Assembly: GCF_001751245.1 (NCBI RefSeq)
Contig: NZ_LJGU01000093.1
Location: forward strand, 11,727 to 75,726
From: Streptomyces oceani
GTDB taxonomy: Bacteria; Actinomycetota; Actinomycetes; Streptomycetales; Streptomycetaceae
Direction of reading: 5' to 3'
Length of the DNA: 64,000 bases
The notes under the pieces are model-generated. The model saw nothing but the letters and a program-made list of their open reading frames with translations, was not told the DNA's origin and searched no databases. Position numbers and translations under genes: made by a program. Below, piece after piece: positions 24,892-33,270 of this stretch (position 1 is the first letter of the stretch; each line of letters starts with the position of its first letter).

Positions 24892-24918
24892 CTTCAGGTG
24901 CCTTCAGGTTGGCTTCAG
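24892..24918. promoter_or_regulatory. Triple CTTCAG direct repeat, candidate response-regulator operator
   Basis: CTTCAG occurs at 24892, 24902 and 24913, spaced 10 and 11 bp, one helical turn apart. OmpR/PhoB-type regulators bind head-to-tail repeats with exactly this phasing. The site is midway between the response-regulator gene and the divergent DDR-repeat protein, and could control both. Confidence 0.55.
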
Positions 24919-24989
24919 CATCCGGCTGCGAGTTTGGAGCATGTCACCGGCCAGCAGGTCGGGGCGAAACGCTACGAAACGGAGTCACC

Positions 24990-25424
24990 ATGTCCCGTGG
25001 ACTCGCCCGCAGGCGGAATCTGCTCATCGCCGCGGTCGCCGCCGGCACGCTGGCGGTAGGAGGGACGGCGGCTGCCGTCGCCACCGATGACGACGGCGAC
25101 CAGGAGCGGACGAACAGCAGTCAGAGCGACTCGCGATCGTCGGCGACGGATGATGACAAGGACGACCGGGACGACCGCGACGACCGCGACGACCGCGACG
25201 ACCGCGACGACCGGGACGACCGGGACGACGACAAGGACGACCACGACGACCGGGACGACCGGGACGACCGCGACGACCGCGACGACCGCGACGACCGCGA
25301 CGACCGCGATGACCGGGACGACCGGGACGACGACAAGGACGACCGCGACGACGACCGCGACGACCGGGACGACGACAAGGACGACCGCGACGACCGGGAC
25401 GACCGGGACGACGACCGCGACTAA
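24990..25424 (+). CDS. Exported Asp-Asp-Arg repeat protein
   Basis: A 144-residue protein. ATG 24990 has GGAG 5-8 nt upstream and gives a signal peptide (basic MSRGLARRR, a hydrophobic core of about 18 residues, Ala-rich cleavage region near 30-35). The mature part starts with an acidic Ser/Gln/Asn stretch and then consists almost wholly of Asp-Asp-Arg triplets interrupted by a few DDDKDD and DDHDD units. Such a chain cannot form a normal hydrophobic core; it should be disordered or bind cations, minerals or polymers. I know no function. It diverges from a two-component system whose sensor also carries an Asp-rich loop, which suggests a shared signal such as metal ions. Confidence 0.8.
   Translation: MSRGLARRRNLLIAAVAAGTLAVGGTAAAVATDDDGDQERTNSSQSDSRSSATDDDKDDRDDRDDRDDRDDRDDRDDRDDDKDDHDDRDDRDDRDDRDDRDDRDDRDDRDDRDDDKDDRDDDRDDRDDDKDDRDDRDDRDDDRD
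25156..25423 (+). repeat. Tandem 9-bp repeat encoding Asp-Asp-Arg
   Basis: The unit is GACGACCGS (S is C or G), present in long head-to-tail runs and broken by GACGACGACAAG units that encode DDDK. The near-perfect DNA repetition, with the same Arg codons reused in blocks, points to recent expansion by slippage or unequal exchange. Its length is likely to vary between strains. Confidence 0.9.
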
Positions 25425-25476
25425 CCCCTGCAAGCGCGGCGCCTGGCCGGTACGGTCCGTACCGGCCGGGCCCCGG

Positions 25477-26436
25477 TCAGTCGACCCCGGTGAGCCCGGC
25501 GATCAACTCGTCCGCCGCGGCGTACGGATCCAGCGAGCCGCTGACGATGCGTTCCGCAAGGGCGTCCAGGCGCCGGCCACCGCGTAGTTCGCCGATCCGC
25601 TCCCGGAGTGTGGTCAGCGCGATGGTCTCCGCCTCGCGCGCGGCACGCTTGGAACGCCGTTCGGCCAGGACCCCGTGCTCCTCCATCCAGGCCCGGTGCT
25701 TGTCCAGTGCCTCGATCACCTCGTCGACTCCCTGGTCGCGGGCGGCGACCGTCTTGACGATGGGAGGCCGCCAGTCCCCAGGAGCGCGGGCCTCGCCCAG
25801 GCCGAGCATGTGGTTCAGCTCGCGGACCGTGGCGTCGGCGCCATCCCGGTCGGCCTTGTTCACCACATACGCGTCGCCGATCTCCAGGATGCCCGCCTTG
25901 GCCGCCTGGATGCCGTCCCCCATGCCGGGGGCCAACAACACCACGCTGGTGTCCGCTTGGGCGGCGATCTCCACCTCGGACTGACCGACGCCGACCGTCT
26001 CGACGATGATCACGTCGAAGCCGGCCGCGTCCAGCACCCGGATCGCCTGTGGCGCCGCCCAGGCCAGTCCGCCGAGGTGGCCGCGGGTCGCCATGGAGCG
26101 GATGTAGACGCCGGGGTCCGAGGCGTGTTCGCTCATCCGCACGCGGTCACCCAGCAGCGCCCCTCCGGAGAACGGCGAGGACGGGTCGACCGCCAGCACG
26201 GCGACCCGCCTTCCGGCCCGCCGGTACGCGGAGACGAGCGCGGAGGTGGACGTCGACTTGCCGACACCGGGCGCGCCGGTGAGCCCGACGACGTACGCGT
26301 TGCCGCAGCGCGGGGCGAGCGCGGCCATCACCTCGCGCAGCTGCGGTGCCGCACCCTCCACCAGCGAGATCAGCCGAGCCACGGCTCGTGGTCGACCTTC
26401 CCGCGCCTGTGTCACCAACTGGGCGACGTCCACCAT
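25477..26436 (-). CDS. meaB: Methylmalonyl-CoA mutase-associated GTPase MeaB
   Basis: A 319-residue G3E-type GTPase that loads and protects adenosylcobalamin mutases. The P-loop GAPGVGKS (54-61), the switch region AVDPSSPFSGGALLGDRVRM, ETVGVGQSE and the guanine-specifying NKAD are all present. AAGGAG lies about 8 nt before ATG 26436. It lies behind a thiolase gene and near methylmalonyl-CoA epimerase. The mutase it serves could be methylmalonyl-CoA mutase (not in the window) or the isobutyryl-CoA mutase at 16-17.8 kb. Old annotations of this family as ArgK arginine kinase are not supported by the motifs. Confidence 0.94.
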   Translation of the reverse strand: MVDVAQLVTQAREGRPRAVARLISLVEGAAPQLREVMAALAPRCGNAYVVGLTGAPGVGKSTSTSALVSAYRRAGRRVAVLAVDPSSPFSGGALLGDRVRMSEHASDPGVYIRSMATRGHLGGLAWAAPQAIRVLDAAGFDVIIVETVGVGQSEVEIAAQADTSVVLLAPGMGDGIQAAKAGILEIGDAYVVNKADRDGADATVRELNHMLGLGEARAPGDWRPPIVKTVAARDQGVDEVIEALDKHRAWMEEHGVLAERRSKRAAREAETIALTTLRERIGELRGGRRLDALAERIVSGSLDPYAAADELIAGLTGVD

Positions 26437-26505
26437 CAGCCCTGCTCCTTACCGTTCCGCACCTGGTCAACCTGGGGTCAGCCCGGAGTCAGTCCGGGTG
26501 ATCGG

Positions 26506-27711
26506 TCACTTCCCGGGGACGCGCAGGATCAGCGCGTCGCCCTGACCGCCACCGCCACACAGCGCGGCGGCGCCCGTACCACCACCGCGCCGCCGCAGTT
26601 CGAGCGCCAGGTGCAGCAGGATGCGGGCGCCGGACATGCCGATCGGGTGACCCAGGGCGATGGCGCCGCCGTTGACGTTCACCTTCTCCGCCGGAATGCC
26701 GAGGTCCTTGACCGACTGCACACAGACCGCCGCGAACGCCTCGTTGATCTCCACCAGGTCGAGATCGTCGACCGCCAGGCCGTCCTTCTTCAGGGCGTGC
26801 TGAATGGCGTTGGACGGCTGGGACTGGAGCGAGTTGTCGGGACCGGCGACGTTGCCGTGAGCCCCGATCTCCGCGATCCACTCCAGGCCCAGATCCTCGG
26901 CCCGTGCGCGGCTCATCACGAGCACAGCTGCGGCGCCGTCCGAGATCTGCGAGGCGGAACCGGCGGTGATGGTGCCGTCCTTGGCGAAGGCGGGCCGCAA
27001 CTTGCCGAGGGACTCCACGGTGGTGTCCGGACGAATGCCCTCGTCCTGGTCGAACACGAGCGGTTCACCGCGCCGCTGCGGGATCTCGACCGGGGTGATC
27101 TCGGCCGCGAGGGTTCCGTTCTCCCGCGCGGCGGCTGCCCGCTGGTGCGAGGCGGCGGCGATCTCGTCCTGCTCGGCCCGGCGGATGCCCAGGCGGCTGT
27201 TGTGCTTCTCCGTCGACTCGCCCATCGCCACCTGCTCGAAGGAGTCGGTGAGCCCGTCGTGGGCCATGGAGTCGAGCACCTCCACCGCGCCGTACTTGTA
27301 CCCGGCCCGGGAACCGGGCAGCAGGTGCGGCGCGTTGGTCATGGACTCCTGTCCACCGGCGACGACGACGTCGAACTCCCCGGCGCGTACGAGTTGGTCC
27401 GCCAGCGCGATGGCGTCGAGCCCGGAGAGGCACACCTTGTTCACGGTCAGCGCCGGGACGTCCATCGGGATGCCGGCCCGCACGGCCGCCTGCCGCGCCG
27501 GGATCTGCCCCGCCCCGGCCTGGAGCACCTGGCCCATGATCACGTACTCGACCTGCTCGCCGCTGACACCGGCCCGCTCCAAGGCGGCCTTGATCGCGAA
27601 TCCGCCCAGGTCAGCCCCGGAGAATGGTTGCAGTGACCCGAGCATTCGCCCCATGGGCGTACGAGCGCCGGAGACGATCACGGAAGTGGTACTGCTGGAC
27701 GTAGCAGACAT
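26506..27711 (-). CDS. Acetyl-CoA C-acetyltransferase (thiolase)
   Basis: A 401-residue thiolase, condensing two acetyl-CoA to acetoacetyl-CoA or cleaving 3-ketoacyl-CoA. Catalytic Cys94 lies in [10 protein letters not shown], the His in [11 protein letters not shown], and the second Cys in [19 protein letters not shown] is also present. ATG 27711 is used because GGAAGGG lies 6 nt upstream; a longer in-frame start has no ribosome-binding site. The biosynthetic type (PhaA/AtoB-like) fits the length. With 3-hydroxybutyryl-CoA dehydrogenase (44.6 kb) it would supply the first two steps from acetyl-CoA toward butyryl-CoA. meaB follows 69 bp downstream in the same direction. Confidence 0.94.
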   Translation of the reverse strand: MSATSSSTTSVIVSGARTPMGRMLGSLQPFSGADLGGFAIKAALERAGVSGEQVEYVIMGQVLQAGAGQIPARQAAVRAGIPMDVPALTVNKVCLSGLDAIALADQLVRAGEFDVVVAGGQESMTNAPHLLPGSRAGYKYGAVEVLDSMAHDGLTDSFEQVAMGESTEKHNSRLGIRRAEQDEIAAASHQRAAAARENGTLAAEITPVEIPQRRGEPLVFDQDEGIRPDTTVESLGKLRPAFAKDGTITAGSASQISDGAAAVLVMSRARAEDLGLEWIAEIGAHGNVAGPDNSLQSQPSNAIQHALKKDGLAVDDLDLVEINEAFAAVCVQSVKDLGIPAEKVNVNGGAIALGHPIGMSGARILLHLALELRRRGGGTGAAALCGGGGQGDALILRVPGK

Positions 27712-27787
27712 GAGGTTCCCTTCCAGCGGGAAGTTAACGAGGGTTATCTCCAAGATACTGAGCGGTACGCCGACGGGTCACCGGTAT

Positions 27788-27798
27788 GTCACTGTGAC
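27788..27798. promoter_or_regulatory. Palindrome in the thiolase/epimerase divergent promoter region
   Basis: GTCACTGTGAC is a perfect 11-bp palindrome about 77 bp upstream of the thiolase start and 46 bp upstream of the epimerase start. It is a candidate regulator site. GTGAC half-sites of this kind recall CRP-type sites, but the evidence is slight. Confidence 0.35.
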
Positions 27799-27843
27799 CG
27801 TGCGCACGTTGCGTAATCACAGGGGAACCGTTGCACTGTCTGC

Positions 27844-28287
27844 ATGTTGACACGTATTGATCACATCGGGATCGCTTGTTTCGATCTGGACACGACTGCT
27901 GAGTTCTACCGTGCCACCTACGGCTTCGAGGTCTTCCACACCGAGGTCAACGAGGACCAGGGCGTCCGCGAGGCCATGCTGCGGATCAACGGCACAGACG
28001 ACGGTGGCGCCTCGTACATCCAGTTGCTGGAGCCGGTGCGGGCGGACTCCACCGTCGCCAAGTGGCTGGACAAGAACGGCGAGGGGGTGCACCACATCGC
28101 CTTCGGCACCGCGGACGTGGACACCGACTCGGAGGGCATCCGGGACAAGGGCGTACGGGTGTTGTACGACAACCCCCGCCGTGGCTCCATGGACTCCCGG
28201 ATCACCTTCCTGCACCCCAAGGACTGCCACGGCGTGCTGACCGAACTGGTGACGTCAGCGGGCCACTCCACGGCAACGGACCACTGA
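27844..28287 (+). CDS. mce: Methylmalonyl-CoA epimerase
   Basis: A 147-residue vicinal-oxygen-chelate protein that converts (2S)- to (2R)-methylmalonyl-CoA. The four metal-binding positions of the family can be placed as His7, Gln60, His84 and Glu134. The length matches known epimerases. There is no Shine-Dalgarno before ATG 27844, so translation may be leaderless, though the -10 region is not a clear TANNNT. The gene diverges from the thiolase. It supplies the isomer used by methylmalonyl-CoA mutase and thereby links propionate and odd-chain metabolism to polyketide extender units. Confidence 0.93.
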   Translation: MLTRIDHIGIACFDLDTTAEFYRATYGFEVFHTEVNEDQGVREAMLRINGTDDGGASYIQLLEPVRADSTVAKWLDKNGEGVHHIAFGTADVDTDSEGIRDKGVRVLYDNPRRGSMDSRITFLHPKDCHGVLTELVTSAGHSTATDH

Positions 28288-28465
28288 CGTCCGCTTCCAC
28301 GGCCGGTAGAGTAGCGGTCGGGGCGGACTCTCCGAGATCTTGGGAGTATTCCGGGCTGCGCTCGGTCCATGTTCCGCCGATGATCTGACACCATTTCCCG
28401 TGCACGGGGGCCGGGGATGGAGCCAGTTCACTTCACAACGACCAGGGGACGGATGGGACCGCGCA

Positions 28466-31400
28466 GTGCGGGGCTACGACCGCTACGAGGCTGACGACCA
28501 CCTCTCGCAGTTCGAGGCCGAGATGGAGCGCCTCCGGAAAGAGCGCGAGAAGGCCGTCGAGCACGCCGACGACCTCGGCTACCAGGTGGAGGTGCTGCGC
28601 GCCAAGCTGCACGAGGCACGTCGCGCCCTCGCCTTCCGACCCGCGGGATACGACAACCTCTCCCAGCAGGCCGAGCAGCTGCTGCACAACGCCCAACTCC
28701 AGGCCGACCAGCTGCGGGCGGACGCCGAACGCGAGCTGCGCGACGTCCGCGCGCAGACTCAGCGGCTGCTCCAGGAACAGGCCGAGCGGCAGTCCCAACT
28801 CGAGTCCGAGCTGCACGCGGAGGCCGTACGCCGGCGCCAGCAGCTCGACCAGGAACTCTCCGAGCGTCGCAGCACCGTCGAGTCGCACGTCAACGACAAC
28901 GTCGCGTGGGCCGAGCAGCTGCGCACCCGAACCGAGCAGCAGGCTCGGCGCCTCATGGAGGAGACCCGGGAGGAGGCCGAGCAGTCCCTGGCCAGCGCGC
29001 GTGCCGAGGCGCAGCGGCTGGCGGAGGAGTCCCGCAGCCGGCTGAACAACGAGGCCGAGTCCGCCCGAGCCGAGGCCGAGGCGCTGCTCCGCCGGGCCCG
29101 CGCGGACGCCGAGCGACTGCTGACCACCGCCTCGGAACAGGCCCAGGAGGCCACCGACCAGGCCGAGACGCTGCGCAGCGACGCCAGCACGGAGAGCGAG
29201 AACGTTCGGCGGGAGGCCGCGGAGCTGGTACGCCGCGCCGAGCAGCGGTCGCAGGAGGCTGAGGCGGCCCTCCGGGAGGCGCGTACGGAGGCAGCGAGCA
29301 CCCTGGAGGAGGCCCGGGAGGAGGCCGAGCGGAAGCTGGTCGACACCGAGTCCACGAACGAGCAGCGGATTCGTACGGCCAAGAGCGAGGTCGCCCGCTT
29401 GGTCGGGACGGCCACCGAGGAGTCCGAGAGCATCCGGGCGGAAGCCGAGCAGCTGCGCGCGGACGCCCGTTCCGAGGCCGAACGGCTGGTCGCGGAGGCG
29501 CGCGAGGAGGCCAGGACCCGCACCGCCGAGGAGTCCGCGAACCAGCTCGCGGAGGCGGCGCGTACGGCCGAGGACGTGCTGAACAAGGCGGCGGAGGACG
29601 CCCAGGCCACCACCAAGGCGGCGGCCGAGGAGGCGGAGCGGCTGCGGGTCGAGGCCGAGGAGGAGGCCGACCGGCTGCGTTCCGAGGCGCACGACACCGC
29701 GGAGGAGCTGAAGGGCGCCGCCAAGGACGACACCAAGGACTACCGCGCCAAGACCGTCGAACTCCAGGAGGAGGCCCGCCGGTTGCGGGGTGAGGCGGAG
29801 CAGCTGCGCGGCGAGGCGGTCGAAGAGGGCGAGCGGATTCGCGGGGAGGCCCGGCGGGACGCCGTCCAGCAGATCGAGGAGGCGGCAACCAGCTCCGAGG
29901 AACTGCTGGCCAAGGCCAAGGCCGACGCCGAGGACATGCGGGGCGACGCCAGCACGGAGAGCGAACGCGTCCGTACGGAGGCCATCGAGCGGGCCACCGC
30001 TCTGCGCAAGCAGGCCGAGGAGGCGCTGGAGCGGGCGCGTACGGAGGCCGAGGAGCTGCGCGGCGGCGCGGAGGAGCAGGCCGGGCGGACCCGTACGGAG
30101 GCGGACGAGGCGGCGCAGCGCATCCGGGACGACGCCGAACAGGCAGCGGTGGATCGCCGGTCGGAGACCGAGCGCGAGCTGGAGCGGCTGCGCTCGGAGG
30201 CGGCGGCGCAGTCCGAGGCCGCCGAGGAGGCACTGCGCGAGGCGCGGACCGAGGCGGACCGGCTGCGGGAGGAGTGTCGTACCGAGGTCGAGCGGCTACG
30301 GGAGGAGGCGGCCGAGCGCCGGCAGACACTCCAGCGGCAGGCCGAGGAGGAGAGCGAGCGGCTGCGGAACGAGGCCACCTCGGACGCTTCGCAGAGCCGT
30401 GCGGACGGCGAGGCGGTGGCCGTACAGCTGCGTACCGAAGCCGCCACGGAAGCGGAGCGGCTGCGTCAGGAAGCGCAGGAGACCGCTGACCGGGTGCGTG
30501 CCGAGGCGGACGCCGCGGCGGAGCGTACGAGCACGGAGGCGGCCGAGGCACTGGCCGCGGCACAGGAGGAGGCGGCCCGGCGGCGCCGGGAGGCGGAGCA
30601 GCTGCTGTCGGAGGCTCGGGAGGAGGCACACCGGGAGCGGACCTCGGCACGGGAGCAGAGCGAGGAGCTGTTGTCCTCGGCGCGGGAGCGGGTCGAGGAG
30701 GCGCAGACGGAGTCGGCGCACCTGGTGGAGCAGGCCGAACGCCGAGCCGCCGAGCTGTTGGCGTCCGCGGAGGAGACCGCACAGCAGGTGCGGGACTCGG
30801 TCTCCGGACTGCGTGAGCAGGCCGAGGCGGAGATCGCCGAGCAGCGTTCGTCCGCGGAGGCGGACGCGGCCACGCTGCGCCGGGAGGCCCGCGAAGAGGC
30901 GGACTCGGCACGGGAGTCGGCGGAGCGTACGGTCACGGAGGCGAAGGCCGAGGCAGAGCGCGTCCGTACGGCCGCCGACGAACTCCGGGACGAGGCACGG
31001 GAGGACGCGTCGAAGAAGCGCTCGGAGGCCGCCGAGCAGGCCGACCAGCTGTTGAACCAGGCCCGGGAGGAAGCGAGCAACACCACCACCGAGGCCGAGA
31101 AGCAGTCGGACAGCATGGTCAGTGCCGCCCGCCGGGAAGCCGACCGGCTGTTGGCCGAGGCACAGGCCGAGGGCCGGGAACTGGTCGAGAAGGCACGTGC
31201 CGACTCGGACACCATGCTGGACGAGGCGCGAAACGACGCCGTGGCCGTACGGGAGCGCGCCGAGGAGTTGCGTACGCGTGCCGAGAGGGAGGTCGAGCAA
31301 CTGCACGAGCGGGCGCGGCGGGAGGCCGCCGAGGCCATGCAGTCGGCCGGGGAGCGCTGCGACAAGCTGGTGAAGGCGGCCGAGGAGCAGTTGGCGGACG

Positions 31401-31825
31401 CCGAGGAGAAGTCTTCCGCGATGGTGTCCGAGGCGGGTTCCGAGGCGAGCAAGGTGCGGATCGCCGCGGTCAAGAAGGCCGAGGGGCTGCTGAAGGAGGC
31501 CGAGCAGAAGCGGGCCGAACTCCTGCGGGAGGCTGAGCAGATCCGGGACGAGGCCACGGTCGAGGCACAGCAGACGGTCGACTCGGGCCGCCGGGAACTG
31601 GAGGTGCTGGAGCGGCGTCAGGAGGACATCAACACCGAGATCTCGCGAGTGCAGGACGTCCTTGAGGCGCTGGAGTCCTTCGAGTCGGGCGGCGCCGGCG
31701 GCTCCGGAGCCGCCGGTGGCGGCAAGAAGGCTGGCTCGGGCACGGACTCCGGCTCAAACGGCAGTGTCAAGGCCGGTGTTGCCGCAGGCACGACACGCAC
31801 GAGTGGCAAGTCTTCTGATGGGTAG
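28466..31825 (+). CDS. scy: Scy, polarity scaffold coiled-coil protein
   Basis: About 1119 residues, almost all predicted coiled coil rich in Glu, Ala, Arg and Gln, followed by a Gly/Ser-rich tail of about 50 residues. Scy organises the tip-growth (polarisome) complex with DivIVA and FilP in Streptomyces. The N-terminus VRGYDRYEADDHLSQFEAEM resembles the short conserved head of DivIVA and FilP. GTG 28466 is chosen because the family begins there; the ribosome-binding site is weak, and a longer frame back to 28340 lacks support. Published work describes a 51-residue repeat in this class; the S. coelicolor protein is about 1326 residues from memory, so this one is shorter by close to four such repeats. 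It sits upstream of filP, the usual arrangement. Confidence 0.93.
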   Translation: MRGYDRYEADDHLSQFEAEMERLRKEREKAVEHADDLGYQVEVLRAKLHEARRALAFRPAGYDNLSQQAEQLLHNAQLQADQLRADAERELRDVRAQTQRLLQEQAERQSQLESELHAEAVRRRQQLDQELSERRSTVESHVNDNVAWAEQLRTRTEQQARRLMEETREEAEQSLASARAEAQRLAEESRSRLNNEAESARAEAEALLRRARADAERLLTTASEQAQEATDQAETLRSDASTESENVRREAAELVRRAEQRSQEAEAALREARTEAASTLEEAREEAERKLVDTESTNEQRIRTAKSEVARLVGTATEESESIRAEAEQLRADARSEAERLVAEAREEARTRTAEESANQLAEAARTAEDVLNKAAEDAQATTKAAAEEAERLRVEAEEEADRLRSEAHDTAEELKGAAKDDTKDYRAKTVELQEEARRLRGEAEQLRGEAVEEGERIRGEARRDAVQQIEEAATSSEELLAKAKADAEDMRGDASTESERVRTEAIERATALRKQAEEALERARTEAEELRGGAEEQAGRTRTEADEAAQRIRDDAEQAAVDRRSETERELERLRSEAAAQSEAAEEALREARTEADRLREECRTEVERLREEAAERRQTLQRQAEEESERLRNEATSDASQSRADGEAVAVQLRTEAATEAERLRQEAQETADRVRAEADAAAERTSTEAAEALAAAQEEAARRRREAEQLLSEAREEAHRERTSAREQSEELLSSARERVEEAQTESAHLVEQAERRAAELLASAEETAQQVRDSVSGLREQAEAEIAEQRSSAEADAATLRREAREEADSARESAERTVTEAKAEAERVRTAADELRDEAREDASKKRSEAAEQADQLLNQAREEASNTTTEAEKQSDSMVSAARREADRLLAEAQAEGRELVEKARADSDTMLDEARNDAVAVRERAEELRTRAEREVEQLHERARREAAEAMQSAGERCDKLVKAAEEQLADAEEKSSAMVSEAGSEASKVRIAAVKKAEGLLKEAEQKRAELLREAEQIRDEATVEAQQTVDSGRRELEVLERRQEDINTEISRVQDVLEALESFESGGAGGSGAAGGGKKAGSGTDSGSNGSVKAGVAAGTTRTSGKSSDG

Positions 31826-31918
31826 CCACTCGAACGTGCGCACATTCTCCAGAACAAACGGGCATTAGCTCGATGACACGCCGCAAAGCCCCCTAGGATT
31901 CCCCCCGAGACTCCCCCG

Positions 31919-32113
31919 TCTGATAACCCGTCTGACCCCAACAGGAATCCCATGAGCGACACTTCCCCGTTCGGCTTCGACGTCGTACGGCGTGGCTACG
32001 ACCGCGAACAGGTGGACGACCACGTCCGGAAGCTCGTCGCCGATCACGACAGCGCACTGGCCCGCATCACCTCTCTGGAAAAGCGCATCGAGGAACTCCA
32101 CCTCGAGACGCAG
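31919..32113 (+). repeat. First copy of a tandem duplication of the filP 5' region
   Basis: This 195-bp unit carries a 33-bp leader and the first 54 codons of a filP-like gene. It is followed without a gap by the second copy. The leaders share TCTGATAACCCGTCTGACC, and a 62-bp stretch (32048-32109) is identical to 32245-32306, while the middle differs at several amino acids. Confidence 0.9.
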
Positions 32114-32149
32114 TCTGATAACCCGTCTGACCCGACAGGAACCCCATGA
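31952..32149 (+). CDS. Mini-FilP: truncated tandem copy of the FilP N-terminus
   Basis: A 65-residue protein. Its first 54 residues match the FilP head with eight substitutions and one missing Ser; the last 11 residues come from translating the duplicated leader of filP. It keeps the DivIVA-like head FGFDVVRRGYDREQVDDHV and the start of the coiled coil but has no rod. AGGA lies about 6 nt upstream of ATG 31952. Its TGA overlaps the filP ATG (ATGA), so the duplication created a translationally coupled pair. Substitutions are mostly conservative, and the frame is intact, which argues against simple decay. It might modulate FilP or Scy assembly, or merely aid filP translation. No function is known to me. 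Confidence 0.7.
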   Translation: MSDTSPFGFDVVRRGYDREQVDDHVRKLVADHDSALARITSLEKRIEELHLETQSDNPSDPTGTP

Positions 32150-32310
32150 GCGACACTTCCTCCCCGTTCGGCTTCGAGCTCGTTCGACGTGGCTACGACC
32201 GCGGACAGGTGGACGACCGCATCACGAAGCTCGTCGCCGACCGTGACAGCGCACTGGCCCGCATCACCTCTCTGGAAAAGCGCATCGAGGAACTCCACCT
32301 CGAGACCCAG
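32114..32310 (+). repeat. Second copy of the tandem duplication (leader and start of filP)
   Basis: A 197-bp unit, one base shorter in the leader and three bases longer in the coding part than the first copy. It holds the ribosome-binding site AGGA and the filP start at 32146. Confidence 0.9.
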
Positions 32311-33126
32311 AACGCCCAGGCTCAGGTCAACGACTCAGAGCCGTCGTACGCCGGTCTGGGCGCCCGGGTCGAGAAGATCCTCCGCCTCGCCGAGGAGGAG
32401 GCCAAGGATCTGCGGGAGGAGGCGCGGCGGGCCGCGGAGCAACACCGCGAACTCGCCGAGGGCGCGGCCCAACAGGTCCGGAACGACGCCGAGGCGTTCG
32501 CCACCGAACGCAAGCAGAAGGCCGAGGCCGACGGCGCGCAGATCGTCGAGGAGGCGAAGACCGAGGCGGCCCAACTCCGGGACGACGCCGAGAAGGACGC
32601 CCAGTCGAAGCGAGAGGAGGCTGACTCCCTCTTCGAGGACACCCGGGCCAAGGCCGCCCAGGCGGCCGCGGACTTCGAGACGAACCTCGCCAAGCGGCGG
32701 GAGCAGTCCGAGCGCGACCTGGCCTCGCGTCAGGCGAAGGCCGAGAAGCGGCTGGCGGAGATCGAGCACCGCGCGGAGCAGCTGCGGCTGGAGGCCGAGA
32801 AGCTGCGTACGGACGCGGAGCGGCGTGCCCGGCAGACCGTGGAGACCGCGCAGCGGCAGGCCGAGGACATCGTGGCGGACGCCAACGCCAAGGCGGACCG
32901 GGTGCGCAGCGAGTCCGAGCGGGAGCTGGCCGCGCTGACCAACCGGCGGGACAGCATCAACGCGCAGCTGACCAACGTCCGGGAGATGCTGGCCACCCTC
33001 ACCGGCGCCGCCGTGGCCGCGGCCGGGCAGCCGGCCGACGAGGAGGGGGCGACCGCCGCCGAGACCGAGACCGGATCCGGCGAGCAGGCGGCCACCAAAC
33101 AGGTGCCCGCCCAGCAGTCCCGCTGA
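32146..33126 (+). CDS. filP: FilP, intermediate filament-like protein
   Basis: A 326-residue coiled-coil protein that forms filament networks behind hyphal tips and interacts with DivIVA and Scy. It has a DivIVA-like head (about 1-30, PFGFELVRRGYDRGQVDD), a first coiled coil, a break around 60-80, and a long rod to about 285, followed by a Glu/Ala/Thr-rich tail. It is slightly longer than the S. coelicolor protein (about 310 residues from memory). The start overlaps the stop of the 65-residue mini-FilP, and a hairpin terminator follows. Confidence 0.94.
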   Translation: MSDTSSPFGFELVRRGYDRGQVDDRITKLVADRDSALARITSLEKRIEELHLETQNAQAQVNDSEPSYAGLGARVEKILRLAEEEAKDLREEARRAAEQHRELAEGAAQQVRNDAEAFATERKQKAEADGAQIVEEAKTEAAQLRDDAEKDAQSKREEADSLFEDTRAKAAQAAADFETNLAKRREQSERDLASRQAKAEKRLAEIEHRAEQLRLEAEKLRTDAERRARQTVETAQRQAEDIVADANAKADRVRSESERELAALTNRRDSINAQLTNVREMLATLTGAAVAAAGQPADEEGATAAETETGSGEQAATKQVPAQQSR

Positions 33127-33196
33127 CGGCTTCGGCGGTTCGCCGATCCCGTCGATGGTCCGGGCGCCCAGCCACCGCTGAGCCGCCGGACGCCAT

Positions 33197-33246
33197 CGGA
33201 GCGGCCCCGTCCGGTTGTCCAGAGACGACCGGACGGGGCCGCTCCG
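33197..33246. terminator. Strong hairpin terminator after filP
   Basis: A perfect 18-bp inverted repeat (33197-33214 with 33229-33246) with a 14-nt loop, 70 bp past the filP stop and 25 bp before the -10 box of the ABC gene. Confidence 0.85.
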
Positions 33247-33270
33247 GTGGACTGTAGCCTGTCGACCACG

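Noticed and set aside
24972..25433. Val/Pro-rich minus-strand frame opposite the DDR protein
   Set aside because: It is the complement of the DDR repeat; the plus frame has a signal peptide and a ribosome-binding site, the minus frame has neither.
25477..26436. ArgK / arginine transport kinase annotation for the G3E GTPase
   Set aside because: The P-loop, NKAD and switch motifs are those of MeaB, and the neighbours are acyl-CoA genes.
28953..30911. 652-codon Pro/Arg-rich minus-strand frame inside scy
   Set aside because: Arises from the repetitive Glu/Ala codons of scy read in antisense; composition is artificial.
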